Assembly (NCBI GenBank): GCA_031296915.1 | Contig: JAVDPC010000037.1 | Location: 1 to 50,494, forward strand | Direction of reading: 5' to 3' | DNA: 50,494 nucleotides | Origin: Cerasicoccus frondis | GTDB taxonomy: Bacteria > Verrucomicrobiota > Verrucomicrobiia > Opitutales > Cerasicoccaceae | In this document: positions 9,504 to 19,997 of the stretch, piece by piece | Layout of the letters: the number at the start of each line of letters is the position of its first letter | Numbering within the stretch: position 1 is the stretch's first letter | Notes under the pieces: generated by a model | What the model saw: the letters and a program-made list of their open reading frames with translations, nothing else | What the model was told of the DNA's origin: nothing | Databases searched by the model: none | Made by a program: the position numbers and the translations under genes

Positions 9504-11015
9504 TTATAATTCTTCAACGGCTACTTCGAGGCGCTTTCCGTCGATGGTGAGCGCGTATTGGCGGGCGTTGGCGGAAGGCGCTACAGCGGGTTTGGCGGGC
9601 GCCGGTTCACTTGGCGCGGCTGCCTGAGTTGTCGCTGGGGGTGCAGTTTCCTTGGGCTGGTTTTTGTTTTTATAATGCGTGGCGAGCTGCGCGGGGAACA
9701 TTGCCTGGATGACGCAGTGTTCGTCGTCGTCGGGGATGCCGGCGTCTTGCAGTTGCTTGCGCAGATCAGCCATCATGGTGTGGTTGGAGCCGGGGGCGTC
9801 GACTGGGCGGCAGGTAATGGGGTCCTTGCCCGCTTGCTTGGCGGCCAGCTTTTGAATCTCGGGATTCACCGGCGCGGGGGTGACGCCGTAATAGCCAAGT
9901 GCGATGTCCGCCGCCTGCGGGGAAATTTGTTTCCAGCGGCCGAACTTCACGTTGAGGAACGCCTGCATGCCGACGATCTGTGAGGTCGGCGTGACGAGTG
10001 GAATCCAGCCCAACGCTTCGCGGACAACGGGGATTTCGGCGAAGACTTCATCGAACTTGTCCTCCATCTTTTGCTGCTTTAGCTGGTCGCGGAAATTGGA
10101 CAACATGCCGCCAGGCACTTGGTAAAGCAAGGTGTCGCTGTCGACGATTTCGTTGGCGTGCGAAGTGAAGGCGGACAGTTCTTTATACACGCCGTTGAGG
10201 TGCGCGCGGATGCGGCCCAGGCGTTCGTAATCTTCCTTGGAAAAGTCCGGGCAGCGCGCATGTTCTTTCAGCAGCGCGAGCATGCGCACAGTGTCAGGCT
10301 GGCCGGTGCCATTGGCGAAGGGAACCACGGAGCAGTCGATGGCGTCGACGCCGGCGTCGACTGCTGCTAGGTAAGTCGGCGCGCCAAGGCCGGCGGTGTC
10401 GTGTGTGTGAATCCACACCGGAATTTTGATCTGCTTTTTCAGGCCTTTGATGATTGCCTGGGCGTGGATGGGCGGGATGAGGCCGGCCATGTCCTTGATG
10501 ACGATGGCGTCACAGCCCATTTCCTCCAGCTGGCAACCAAGCTCGATGAACTTAGCCGTCGTGTGGACGGGGCTGGTGGTGTAGCAAATCGTACCATGCG
10601 CCTGCTTGCCCGCAGCCTTGGTGGCCTGGATCGCGGTCTGCATGTTGCGCGGGTCGTTCAGCGCGTCAAAGATGCGGAAGATGTCCATGCCGTGCTTGGC
10701 GGACATGTTGATGAACGCCGTGACGACCTCATCGGGAAAGTGCGCGTATTGGACAATGTTTTGCCCGCGCAGCAGCATCATGTGCGGGGTCTTCGGGCAG
10801 GCTTTTTTCAGGGCGTCAAGGCGGTCGAAGGGAAACTCATCCAGAAAACGGAGTCCGGAGTCGATGGTGGCGCCGCCCCAGGTCTCGAGCGCGCCAAAAC
10901 CGATGGCGTCGAGGTCCTCGCAAACCGGCAGCATCTGCTCGGTCTTCATGCGTGTTGCGGCGAGGCTTTGGTGGCCGTCGCGCAAGACGTTGTTGTTAAA
11001 GATTACTTTTTCCAT
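9504..11015 (-). CDS. Carboxyltransferase, oxaloacetate decarboxylase alpha / PycB type, lacking most of the biotinyl domain
   Basis: A 503-residue member of the OadA/PycB family, which moves CO2 between biotin and oxaloacetate/pyruvate. The TIM-barrel signatures are intact: LRDGHQSLAATR (residues 11-22, metal-binding Asp13), the catalytic-type lysine in IVIKDMAGL (Lys174), and metal ligands in WIHTHDTAG (His203, His205), then the conserved C-terminal carboxyltransferase segment (GGMLSNFRDQLKQQ). An Ala/Pro-rich linker leads to QYALTIDGKRLEVAVEEL and a stop: this is only the first strands of a biotinyl domain, without the AMKM lysine. No frame downstream supplies it. A separate biotin carrier must act in trans, or the enzyme is inactive. 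oadB/oadG genes are not adjacent. Confidence 0.85.
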   Translation of the reverse strand: MEKVIFNNNVLRDGHQSLAATRMKTEQMLPVCEDLDAIGFGALETWGGATIDSGLRFLDEFPFDRLDALKKACPKTPHMMLLRGQNIVQYAHFPDEVVTAFINMSAKHGMDIFRIFDALNDPRNMQTAIQATKAAGKQAHGTICYTTSPVHTTAKFIELGCQLEEMGCDAIVIKDMAGLIPPIHAQAIIKGLKKQIKIPVWIHTHDTAGLGAPTYLAAVDAGVDAIDCSVVPFANGTGQPDTVRMLALLKEHARCPDFSKEDYERLGRIRAHLNGVYKELSAFTSHANEIVDSDTLLYQVPGGMLSNFRDQLKQQKMEDKFDEVFAEIPVVREALGWIPLVTPTSQIVGMQAFLNVKFGRWKQISPQAADIALGYYGVTPAPVNPEIQKLAAKQAGKDPITCRPVDAPGSNHTMMADLRKQLQDAGIPDDDEHCVIQAMFPAQLATHYKNKNQPKETAPPATTQAAAPSEPAPAKPAVAPSANARQYALTIDGKRLEVAVEEL

Positions 11016-11103
11016 CGCGGTAGGTGTATTAGGAAATCGAATATTAAGCGCCGCGATGATTCAAGTAAATTATAAAGAAAAATGCGCGTATTACGGGTGC
11101 TTA

Positions 11104-13476
11104 TTAGCTACTTAACCAACGCCATGGCACGAGCAGCGTGACGATGGAGCTGAGCGGCATGAGGATTGCGGCGAGCAGCGGATGCATGGCGCCCGCCAGA
11201 CACAGCGAAACCGCGATGACATTGTAAACGATCGCCAGGGCGAAGATCGCGCTGACTGCTTGCTTCCGCTGATGGGCGACGCGCAGGAGGTTTGGCAGGC
11301 AACTGATGCTGCGGCCAAAGAAGAAAAAGTCCGCCGAGGCTTCGAGCAAACTGCGGTCGACAATCGGCGCGCCGCGGCAGATCGCGCGGTCGAACGCCAG
11401 GCGATCATTGGCGCCGTCGCCGATCATCATGGCGGAGTCGGGCGCGTACTGGCCAATCCAGTCTGCCTTTTGATCGGGCGTGCATTGAGCGCGCGCCCGT
11501 GGGGAATCGATGCCGAGCAGGTGCGCGATGCGACCAACGCTGTCTTGCGCGTCGCCGCTGAGGATTGCGATGTCGTACTGCTTCCGTTTCAACCAGTCAA
11601 TGGCCTCGCGGGCGTCGTCGCGGATGTCTTCCTCGAATTCAAAAGCGGTGATGATTGTCCCGTTGCAGCGGAACTCCACGGTGCTTACTTTGCGTTGCAA
11701 AGTTTCTGGCTGATCGTTTGTCGGATGCCAGCCGGGCTTGCCCAAGCTCCAGTGCTCGCCAGTGTCCGAGCAGAAATAAACGCCTTGTCCGACAACTTCT
11801 TTGACGGCGTGGGATGCGCCTTGCAACTGCAGCGAGGGATAACGCAACAGCAGACTTTCGCGAATGGAGCGCGCCACGGGGTGCAGGTTGTTTTCCACCA
11901 GTTGATACAGCGAAAGCGCGGCGTTTGCACTAAGCCGATCCAGGATGTAGGCGTTGAGGAGGCGCGGTGTTTCCAGCGTCAGCGTTCCAGTTTTATCAAA
12001 AACGATAGTGCGCACCTGGCGCAACCGCTCCCAGATGCTGTGGTTGCGAACAAAGAGCCCGTCGCGTCTTAACTTTGTCTGGCAAAGTTCATCCGTCATG
12101 GGCAGCGCAACGCCGAGTGCGCAGGGGCAGGATACGATGAGGACTGAGATGAAGACCTGTAGCGCGTTGATCATACCGCCGCCCGCGATGAGCCAACCCA
12201 GACCGCCAAGAACGGCAATGCCCAAGACTAGCCCGATGTAAATTGTGAGCACGCGTTGCAGGCGCTTGGTGTGGAAGTTATCTTGTGGCGCTTCCAACAG
12301 ACGGGCGAGAAGGCTGTCTTTCCAAGACTCTTCGGCGGTCATCGCCACGGCAGCCAGGCCAACGTTGATCGCGCCAGCGGGGGCGGTTTGTTGCGCCTTC
12401 CAGGCGACCGGTTCAGGTTCGCCATTGATCCATTCGAGGCTGAGGGATGCGTCGGTGTGCAGGCGTGAGCTGACGGGGTTTAACTCGCCGGGGGCCACCA
12501 TATACGCGTCACCGCGTTTGACGTTTTCAATGGGCTTGCGGGCTCCGTCTTCGGCGCCACCGTAGATCGTGACGTATTGGTTCTCAGCGTGGCGCTTGTT
12601 GAGGTGCTGGCGATTTTTCTCCAGAGCAAACTCTTGTAGCCAGCGCCCCACCAGCATCAGGAAGACGAACGTGGCGACGAAATCGAAATAGATCAAGTTA
12701 GCGGCGCCAGCCAGCCATCCGAGCATGGAGCCGAGGTAGGCCACGCCCAAGCCCAGTGCAATGGGGAAGTCGATTGACAATACTTTGTGTCGCAAAGCTT
12801 GCGTAGCGCGCTTGAAGAAATAACTGCCGCCAAAGGTCAGGCTGAGTGTCGCAAAGAGCGCGCCGAGCAGGTTAAACAAAGGCGCGAGAAAGTAATCAGG
12901 CTCCATGCCGAGATAACCCGGCAGCGTGAACAGCATGGTGTTGAGCAGAAAGAATCCGCAGATGCCGATGCGGTAGGCGACATCACGCGAGACGTTGGCT
13001 TTCTCGCTCTTGTCTGGCTCGGGGACGATTTCATAGCCCAGCTTTTGTAGCTCGCGGGCGAAGTTAGCCGCGTCGAATTGACCAACGTCCCAGCGCGGGC
13101 GGATGGCGCCACGACGGGCGTCAATGTGGATCGTGCGCGCGCCGGGCTGAGCGGCGAAGATTGCTTCGATCAACCACACGCAGCCCACGCAGGAAATGCC
13201 GCGCACGCCAAAGCTGGCTTCGACACATTGCCCCGTCGCCTCGCTTTCGACTTGAGTGATCGCTTCACTGAGCCAGGTCGTGTCCACGTTTCGAAACGCA
13301 CGTGAGCCGACCGGCGGCGTGGCTTGGCCGCCCTTTAAATCATAGAATCGCGTGAAGCCCACATCGTGCAGCAGTTGATACACATAGGCGCAACCATGGC
13401 AGCAAAAGCGCTCGCTGTCCTTTGGGCTGAAGGGCGTGCCGCAGTGGTCGCAATGCGTTTTGCTGGTGGTGGCCAT
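11104..13476 (-). CDS. ccoI: cbb3 oxidase-associated copper P-type ATPase (CcoI/FixI)
   Basis: A P1B-type ATPase of 790 residues that exports copper from the cytoplasm for CuB assembly of cbb3 oxidase. Visible: an N-terminal metal-ribbon (CDHCG...CCHGC, residues 9-29), an HMA domain with GISCVGC near residue 97, the membrane motif CPC (450-452), DKTGT with phosphorylated Asp494, and GDGAND near residue 686. The N-terminal ribbon plus HMA combination is typical of CcoI rather than CopA. It is the last gene of the oxidase operon and starts 5 bp after the small ccoH-like gene. Three copies of the 17-bp palindrome lie inside its coding frame. Confidence 0.92.
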   Translation of the reverse strand: MATTSKTHCDHCGTPFSPKDSERFCCHGCAYVYQLLHDVGFTRFYDLKGGQATPPVGSRAFRNVDTTWLSEAITQVESEATGQCVEASFGVRGISCVGCVWLIEAIFAAQPGARTIHIDARRGAIRPRWDVGQFDAANFARELQKLGYEIVPEPDKSEKANVSRDVAYRIGICGFFLLNTMLFTLPGYLGMEPDYFLAPLFNLLGALFATLSLTFGGSYFFKRATQALRHKVLSIDFPIALGLGVAYLGSMLGWLAGAANLIYFDFVATFVFLMLVGRWLQEFALEKNRQHLNKRHAENQYVTIYGGAEDGARKPIENVKRGDAYMVAPGELNPVSSRLHTDASLSLEWINGEPEPVAWKAQQTAPAGAINVGLAAVAMTAEESWKDSLLARLLEAPQDNFHTKRLQRVLTIYIGLVLGIAVLGGLGWLIAGGGMINALQVFISVLIVSCPCALGVALPMTDELCQTKLRRDGLFVRNHSIWERLRQVRTIVFDKTGTLTLETPRLLNAYILDRLSANAALSLYQLVENNLHPVARSIRESLLLRYPSLQLQGASHAVKEVVGQGVYFCSDTGEHWSLGKPGWHPTNDQPETLQRKVSTVEFRCNGTIITAFEFEEDIRDDAREAIDWLKRKQYDIAILSGDAQDSVGRIAHLLGIDSPRARAQCTPDQKADWIGQYAPDSAMMIGDGANDRLAFDRAICRGAPIVDRSLLEASADFFFFGRSISCLPNLLRVAHQRKQAVSAIFALAIVYNVIAVSLCLAGAMHPLLAAILMPLSSIVTLLVPWRWLSS
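11687..11703. repeat. 17-bp palindrome, perfect arms, inside ccoI
   Basis: ACTTTGCGTTGCAAAGT. In the reading frame of ccoI it encodes LQRKV. Confidence 0.8.
12072..12088. repeat. 17-bp palindrome, near copy inside ccoI
   Basis: ACTTTGTCTGGCAAAGT, with a flanking A/T pair extending the arms to AACTTTG/CAAAGTT. In frame it encodes LCQTK. Confidence 0.65.
12782..12798. repeat. 17-bp palindrome, near copy inside ccoI
   Basis: ACTTTGTGTCGCAAAGC, two changes from consensus. In frame it encodes LRHKV. Confidence 0.6.
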
Positions 13477-13481
13477 GTTGA

Positions 13482-13655
13482 TTATTCTGCGTGGTTACTT
13501 TGCATTGCAGAGTTTTCGAGCGGCACGGTTTCAGTCGGGTTCTTCTTGGCGATGATGATGAGCGTGGTCCATGCTGCGATGAGCACGATGAACGCGAGTG
13601 TCACGGGGATCCAAAGTGACAGCTTGAATTTCTTGGCTTTATTTGGCTGCTTCAT
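13482..13655 (-). CDS. Small single-span membrane protein in the ccoH position
   Basis: A 57-residue frame: MKQPNKAKKFKLSLWIPV, then a hydrophobic segment (about residues 15-36, WIPVTLAFIVLIAAWTTLII), then a short polar tail ending NHAE. It starts inside the 3' end of ccoG (17-bp overlap) and stops 5 bp before ccoI, so it is clearly translated in the operon's order. ccoH (FixH) normally lies exactly here, but FixH is about 150 residues with a periplasmic domain. This protein has only the membrane anchor, so it is a reduced FixH or an unrelated accessory peptide. Its last codons contain a 17-bp palindrome copy. Confidence 0.7.
   Translation of the reverse strand: MKQPNKAKKFKLSLWIPVTLAFIVLIAAWTTLIIIAKKNPTETVPLENSAMQSNHAE
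13497..13513. repeat. 17-bp palindrome, near copy at 3' end of ccoH-like gene
   Basis: ACTTTGCATTGCAGAGT, one change from consensus. Confidence 0.7.
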
Positions 13656-15060
13656 GCTCTTGGAAAAGTCTGGGGTCGGGGCCGAGGAATTCGGTTTCGC
13701 GGGTGATGATGGCTTCGCCGTCCGCGCTGAGCAGTTCGATGGTCACGGGAAACTTGCCCTGATAGTCCGCCTTGCTGATGGTGACAACGATGGGTTGGAC
13801 AACTTCCCCCATGGCTTCAACGGGCACGGGTTTATCGGCGCCATCCACGGTTACGTTGTGGCCAGGCGCAGCGGCGATGATGGTGTAGGTTTGCTCGCTG
13901 TCCTGCTTGTTGATGATGCGCACCATGTATTGGTTGCGCAGGCCGGTGTCGGTGATGAAGTAGGGCGAGCCGGTCATGCGGACCACGTTCATATTGGCGC
14001 TCTTGAGCTTCGTGGCGGAGAAGGCCATGGCCGCGAGTCCAAGCAACATGAGGAAGCCATAGAGGAATAAGCGAGGGCGGATGATGCGCGTCTTTTTACC
14101 GCCAAGGCCGTTCATGGAGTCGTAGCGAACGAGGCCTTTTTCGCGGCCAAGTTTGCTCATGATGGCGTCGCAGGCGTCGATGCAGTTTGCGCAGCCGATA
14201 CACTCGATCTGTAAGCCTTGGCGAATGTCGATGCCGGTGGGGCAGACTTGCACGCAACGACGGCAGTCAATGCAGTCGCCGATGTCGGTTTTCTTCGCTG
14301 GGCCGCGTGGTTCGCCTCGATTTTCATCGTAGCCGATAACAATGGAGTCGTCGTCGATGAGTGCTGATTGCAGGCGGCCATAAGGGCAGATAACGAGGCA
14401 GAGTTGCTCGCGGAACCAGGAAAAATTAAAGTAAATGACGGCCGTGGCAATGAGCACAAACAGGAAGGAGCTCCAGTGCTCCAGTGGGCTGTGCGTCATC
14501 CACGAATAGAGCTGCCGGATCGAAACAAAATACGACAGGAAAATGTGCGCGATGAGTAATGATACGCCGATAAACAGCGTGTGCTTGATGACGCGCAGCG
14601 TGACCTTGTGCGAATCAAAATCCTTTTGGTCGAGTTTTTTGCGCGCGTGATGGTCGCCTTCGATGAGGCGCTCGATGCGCCGGTAAACGTGCTCCAGGAA
14701 AACGGTTTGCGGGCAGGCCCAGCCGCACCAGATGCGGCCGAAAAGCGCTGTGACCACATAGAGCGAGAAGCCAAGGCCGGTGATGAAAAAGAACGCCATC
14801 CACATGTCCTGCGCAGCAAAGGTCAGGCCGAACAAATGGAAGCGCCGCTGGGCGACATCGAGGAACACTGCCGGGTAGCCATTGATGGGAATCCATGGCA
14901 GTGCGATGTAAACCAGTATCAGCAGGACGGCGGTTACTCTGCGAAGCAAAGTAAACTTGCCGCTCACGTCCGCCGGGTGCAGGAAGAAGCGCGAGCCGTC
15001 CTGATTGATCGTCGTGACGGACTCGCGAATCGGCTTCTTGTTGCTGGCGGTTGCGGCCAT
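13639..15060 (-). CDS. ccoG: cbb3 oxidase accessory ferredoxin-type protein (CcoG/FixG/RdxA)
   Basis: A 473-residue membrane iron-sulfur protein that acts as a cupric reductase in cbb3 oxidase assembly. Membrane helices lie in the N-terminal half. A CPxxxC-like WCGWACPQ motif is followed by two 4Fe-4S clusters: CIDCRRCVQVCPTGID and CIGCANCIDAC. The C-terminal 150 residues (after a further transmembrane helix, FLYGFLMLLGLAAMAF) form the Ig-like FixG domain. It lies 8 bp after ccoP and overlaps the small ccoH-like gene. The sequence is full-length with all cluster cysteines. Confidence 0.93.
   Translation of the reverse strand: MAATASNKKPIRESVTTINQDGSRFFLHPADVSGKFTLLRRVTAVLLILVYIALPWIPINGYPAVFLDVAQRRFHLFGLTFAAQDMWMAFFFITGLGFSLYVVTALFGRIWCGWACPQTVFLEHVYRRIERLIEGDHHARKKLDQKDFDSHKVTLRVIKHTLFIGVSLLIAHIFLSYFVSIRQLYSWMTHSPLEHWSSFLFVLIATAVIYFNFSWFREQLCLVICPYGRLQSALIDDDSIVIGYDENRGEPRGPAKKTDIGDCIDCRRCVQVCPTGIDIRQGLQIECIGCANCIDACDAIMSKLGREKGLVRYDSMNGLGGKKTRIIRPRLFLYGFLMLLGLAAMAFSATKLKSANMNVVRMTGSPYFITDTGLRNQYMVRIINKQDSEQTYTIIAAAPGHNVTVDGADKPVPVEAMGEVVQPIVVTISKADYQGKFPVTIELLSADGEAIITRETEFLGPDPRLFQEHEAAK
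14936..14952. repeat. 17-bp palindrome, near copy inside ccoG
   Basis: ACTCTGCGAAGCAAAGT, flanked by TT/AA that extend the symmetry to 21 bp. In frame it encodes LLRRV. Confidence 0.6.
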
Positions 15061-15068
15061 TGATTCGA

Positions 15069-15644
15069 TTAGTTTTGGCCGGCTTGGCGAAGTGTGGCTT
15101 CGTCGTTCTTACTCATCACGTAGGCGACGACTTCGGTGATCTGCTTTTGGCCAAGCACTGGACCCCAGGCCTGCATGCCCTTGTCGGGAACGCCGTCGAA
15201 CACGGTGATGTAGATCTCGGAAGGCTTGGCTCCGTGGACCCATTCGCCGTCCACTAGGTTGAAGCCGATGCCGCCCTTGAGATCGGCTCCGTGGCAGGGA
15301 ATGCAATTGGACTGGAAGATCTTTTCGCCTGCGCTGACAAACGTGGCGTTCTGGCTCATGTCCCAGAACAGGTCATTGTTCGTTACGTCGATGGAGTTCG
15401 CGAGCCTGATGGCGTCGATCTTTTTCATCTCGGACTCAACGCGCTCGGCGTTACTTTGCGATCCAGAGTAATACTGTGTTACGAGGAAATAACCGGCTGC
15501 AAAGATGATGGCGCCATAGAGCGTGATGAGCCACCAGCGCGGCAGGCGTTGGTCATACTCCTGAATGCCGTCGTAGGTATGATCCTTGAGGATCACGCCT
15601 TCGGGCAGGTCTTCCTGTTTTACGTTGGATGTGTCGTGGCTCAT
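15069..15644 (-). CDS. ccoP: cbb3 oxidase subunit III, monoheme (CcoP)
   Basis: A 191-residue membrane-anchored cytochrome c that passes electrons to the oxidase core. One transmembrane helix (about residues 37-57), preceded by the conserved WDGIQEYD-type region (here DGIQEYDQRLPRWW), then a single cytochrome c domain with CIPCHG (Cys114, Cys117, His118) and the distal Met in KGMQAWG. The common proteobacterial CcoP is about 300 residues with two heme c domains; this one has one. It overlaps ccoQ by 4 bp (ATGA), indicating translational coupling. Confidence 0.92.
   Translation of the reverse strand: MSHDTSNVKQEDLPEGVILKDHTYDGIQEYDQRLPRWWLITLYGAIIFAAGYFLVTQYYSGSQSNAERVESEMKKIDAIRLANSIDVTNNDLFWDMSQNATFVSAGEKIFQSNCIPCHGADLKGGIGFNLVDGEWVHGAKPSEIYITVFDGVPDKGMQAWGPVLGQKQITEVVAYVMSKNDEATLRQAGQN
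15453..15469. repeat. 17-bp palindrome, near copy inside ccoP
   Basis: ACTTTGCGATCCAGAGT, flanked by TT/AA. The gene reads SGSQSN here. Confidence 0.6.
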
Positions 15645-15823
15645 GCTCTTGGTTCAGCTTCCTGGTTGTCATCCTCGAGGGGAAGATTGCCCATGTGTTG
15701 AACGAAATCCTTCTTGAAGCAAAGGGCGCGGACCGTGATGGCGATGAACACGCCAAAGGTCAGCCAGAAGGAAAGAACGGGGACGATGTTGGTCCAGTTG
15801 TCGTAAACGATTCGCTTGAACAT
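15641..15823 (-). CDS. ccoQ: cbb3 oxidase small subunit (CcoQ/FixQ-like)
   Basis: A 60-residue protein with one membrane helix (VPVLSFWLTFGVFIAITVRAL) and a charged tail. Its size, topology and position between the ccoNO and ccoP genes are those of CcoQ, which stabilises the oxidase. It starts 12 bp after ccoNO ends and overlaps ccoP by 4 bp. Confidence 0.8.
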   Translation of the reverse strand: MFKRIVYDNWTNIVPVLSFWLTFGVFIAITVRALCFKKDFVQHMGNLPLEDDNQEAEPRA

Positions 15824-15835
15824 AACGGTGCTGGG

Positions 15836-18267
<2,432 letters not shown>

Positions 18268-18271
<4 letters not shown>

Positions 18272-18429
18272 TGGTGATTGGCCTCCACGGGTTTTTCGGC
18301 GGCAAAGGGGCGCAGGGATTCCTGCTCCAGGCTGCGGTGTGTTTCCGTTTTCCGATCCCGCCAAAACATTAGCAGGAACGAGCCGGCGAGAAGCGTGCTC
18401 AAAAACACGGTTAGAAAGAGAATTTCCAT
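18268..18429 (-). CDS. ccoS: cbb3 oxidase assembly protein CcoS-like
   Basis: A 53-residue single-helix protein, beginning MEILFLTVFLSTLLAG and continuing SFLLMFWRDRKTETH. The opening MEI plus hydrophobic segment, short length and operon membership match CcoS, which is needed for cofactor insertion into cbb3 oxidase. The stop codon overlaps the ccoNO GTG by 4 bp (GTGA). Placing ccoS ahead of the structural genes differs from the usual ccoGHIS order. It lies 8 bp downstream of the Cys-rich gene. Confidence 0.75.
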
Positions 18430-18437
18430 GCGGTAAA

Positions 18438-18917
18438 TTAATTCAGGGTGAAGGGGCAGTCGTCTTTGCCGATACGGTTCGGGCAGCGGAAGATTTCCTG
18501 CCCAAAGATCCAGGCGAGCGACTCGTTGATGAGTTTCAGGGCGGCTTCGCGGTCGAAGTCGTTGAATTCGCGCTGGGAGTCCCAGTTGTCGTTCATGATC
18601 TCGTGAAACGCGCGGATGCCGGCTTCGTGGAGTTCCAGGCACACGTAGCCGCGCAGGCGATTGGTCTGGCAGGCGCAGGTGACGCCGAGGACGTCGGTCA
18701 TGGTCAGGCGGGTTTTGTGGCTCGGGCAATGGCACTGCGCCTTCTCGCCGCTGATGCGCTCCAGTATGCGGTCAAACGTCCCTTCCAGAAAAGCCACGGG
18801 GACGGAGCCTTCGCACTCAGCATGAGCGGGCGGAGGCGGTAAGTCACACTCCGTCAACCAGTTCTCAATGATGTGGTCCCGGTTGTCGCGGAGGTAGCTG
18901 ACGAGTCGTCGATTCAT
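18438..18917 (-). CDS. Cysteine-rich protein heading the cbb3 operon, RsbRD-like N-terminus
   Basis: A 159-residue soluble protein I do not recognise firmly. The N-terminus (LVSYLRDNRDHIIENWL) resembles RsbRD-type or sensor globin-like helical domains. It has nine cysteines: 24, 35, 62, 64, 81, 83, 93, 145, 154, including QCHCPSHK, TCACQT and RCPNR...DDCPF. This spacing could hold a metal or Fe-S centre. It is the first gene of the oxidase operon and diverges from the PocR-AraC regulator gene, so a redox/metal-sensing or assembly role is a reasonable guess but unproven. Confidence 0.6.
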   Translation of the reverse strand: MNRRLVSYLRDNRDHIIENWLTECDLPPPPAHAECEGSVPVAFLEGTFDRILERISGEKAQCHCPSHKTRLTMTDVLGVTCACQTNRLRGYVCLELHEAGIRAFHEIMNDNWDSQREFNDFDREAALKLINESLAWIFGQEIFRCPNRIGKDDCPFTLN

Positions 18918-18999
18918 GGGTTGATTTTCTCATACCCGCATCTAAATTGTCTCCGCATATCCTGACCATTGTTGCGCAATTCTTCGCATCTCGCTCAGT

Positions 19000-19935
19000 A
19001 TGAAAATGGCTAATAGCGTTGATAACCCCGAGACTTCCGTCGGCACATCGCCGGAGCATGCTCGCCGGGCGGTGGCGTTGATTGAGGAAACGCAGATTTA
19101 TCAGGATTATCAAAAGGCTTTCCGCAAGGCTACGGGCCTGCCGTTGGGCATCCGCCCGGTGCAATCCTACGAGAACGCGCTGGCGGGACAGGTGGACGAA
19201 AACGACTTCTGCAAACTGATGGGGCGCACCAACGTCGGTTGCGCCAATTGCCTGAAGATGCAGGAGCAGCTTGAGCGGGAGGCTGGCCTGGAGCCCAAGA
19301 GCCTGCATTGCTTTGCCGGGCTCTGTGACACCGCAGTGCCGATCCGCGTGGGCGACCAACTGATCGCCTTCCTCCAGACCGGCCAGATCCTGCTCCACCA
19401 GCCCAACGAACAGGAGTTCACGCAGACCACGAGGCAGATTTTGAAATGGGGCAGCGAGGTCAACCTGAAGCATTTGGAGGAAGCGTATTTCAACACCAAG
19501 GTGCTCGACCGCGAGCAATACAACGCCATGATATCCCTGCTTTCCACCTTTGCCGAGCACCTGGCGACGATCAGTAACAGCATCGCCGTCGACGAGAGTG
19601 AGGCGGACCCGATGCTCGTCGTGAACGCCAAGAAATACATCCAGGAGCGCTATCAGGATCAGCTTTCACTCGATGACGCGGCGCGCGCGGTCAACGCCAG
19701 CACCAAGCATTTTTGCAAAGTCTTCAAGCAGGCGACTGGCATCACGTTTACCGACTACCTGTCCCGCGTGCGGGTGGAGAAGGCCAAGGCCATGCTGGCC
19801 AATCCGCACCTGCGGGTGAGTGAGATCGCCTTCGATGTCGGTTTCGAATCCATCTCGCAATTCAACCGCAGCTTTAAGCGCGTCACCGGCCAAACACCCA
19901 CGGACTACCGTCGGCTCAAAGCGCGGGCGAGTTAG
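19000..19935 (+). CDS. AraC-family regulator with PocR sensory domain
   Basis: A 311-residue transcription factor. Residues about 35-185 form a PocR domain: Cys71, Cys81, Cys84 (GCANCLKMQ), Cys104 and Cys109 (HCFAGLCDTAVPI) and a glycine-rich TGQILL segment. PocR domains are thought to bind small ligands (first defined in the propanediol/cobalamin regulator); the cysteine set could instead hold an Fe-S cluster. Residues about 205-308 are the two AraC helix-turn-helix motifs (LSLDDAARAVNASTKHFCKVFKQATG and VSEIAFDVGFESISQFNRSFKRVTG). The 82-bp gap to the divergent cbb3 operon suggests it controls that operon and itself. A TTGCGCAA palindrome at 18972-18979 lies in that gap. No FNR box is visible. 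Confidence 0.85.
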   Translation: MKMANSVDNPETSVGTSPEHARRAVALIEETQIYQDYQKAFRKATGLPLGIRPVQSYENALAGQVDENDFCKLMGRTNVGCANCLKMQEQLEREAGLEPKSLHCFAGLCDTAVPIRVGDQLIAFLQTGQILLHQPNEQEFTQTTRQILKWGSEVNLKHLEEAYFNTKVLDREQYNAMISLLSTFAEHLATISNSIAVDESEADPMLVVNAKKYIQERYQDQLSLDDAARAVNASTKHFCKVFKQATGITFTDYLSRVRVEKAKAMLANPHLRVSEIAFDVGFESISQFNRSFKRVTGQTPTDYRRLKARAS

Positions 19936-19997
19936 CGACTTTGGCGTCGGATTAAATCATCATTGAGCTGGCGCGCCTGCGTCCCTTCAATGCGGCC

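Noticed and set aside
18918..18999. FNR/ANR box controlling the cbb3 operon
   Set aside because: No TTGAT-N4-ATCAA-like sequence is present in the divergent promoter region; only a TTGCGCAA palindrome.
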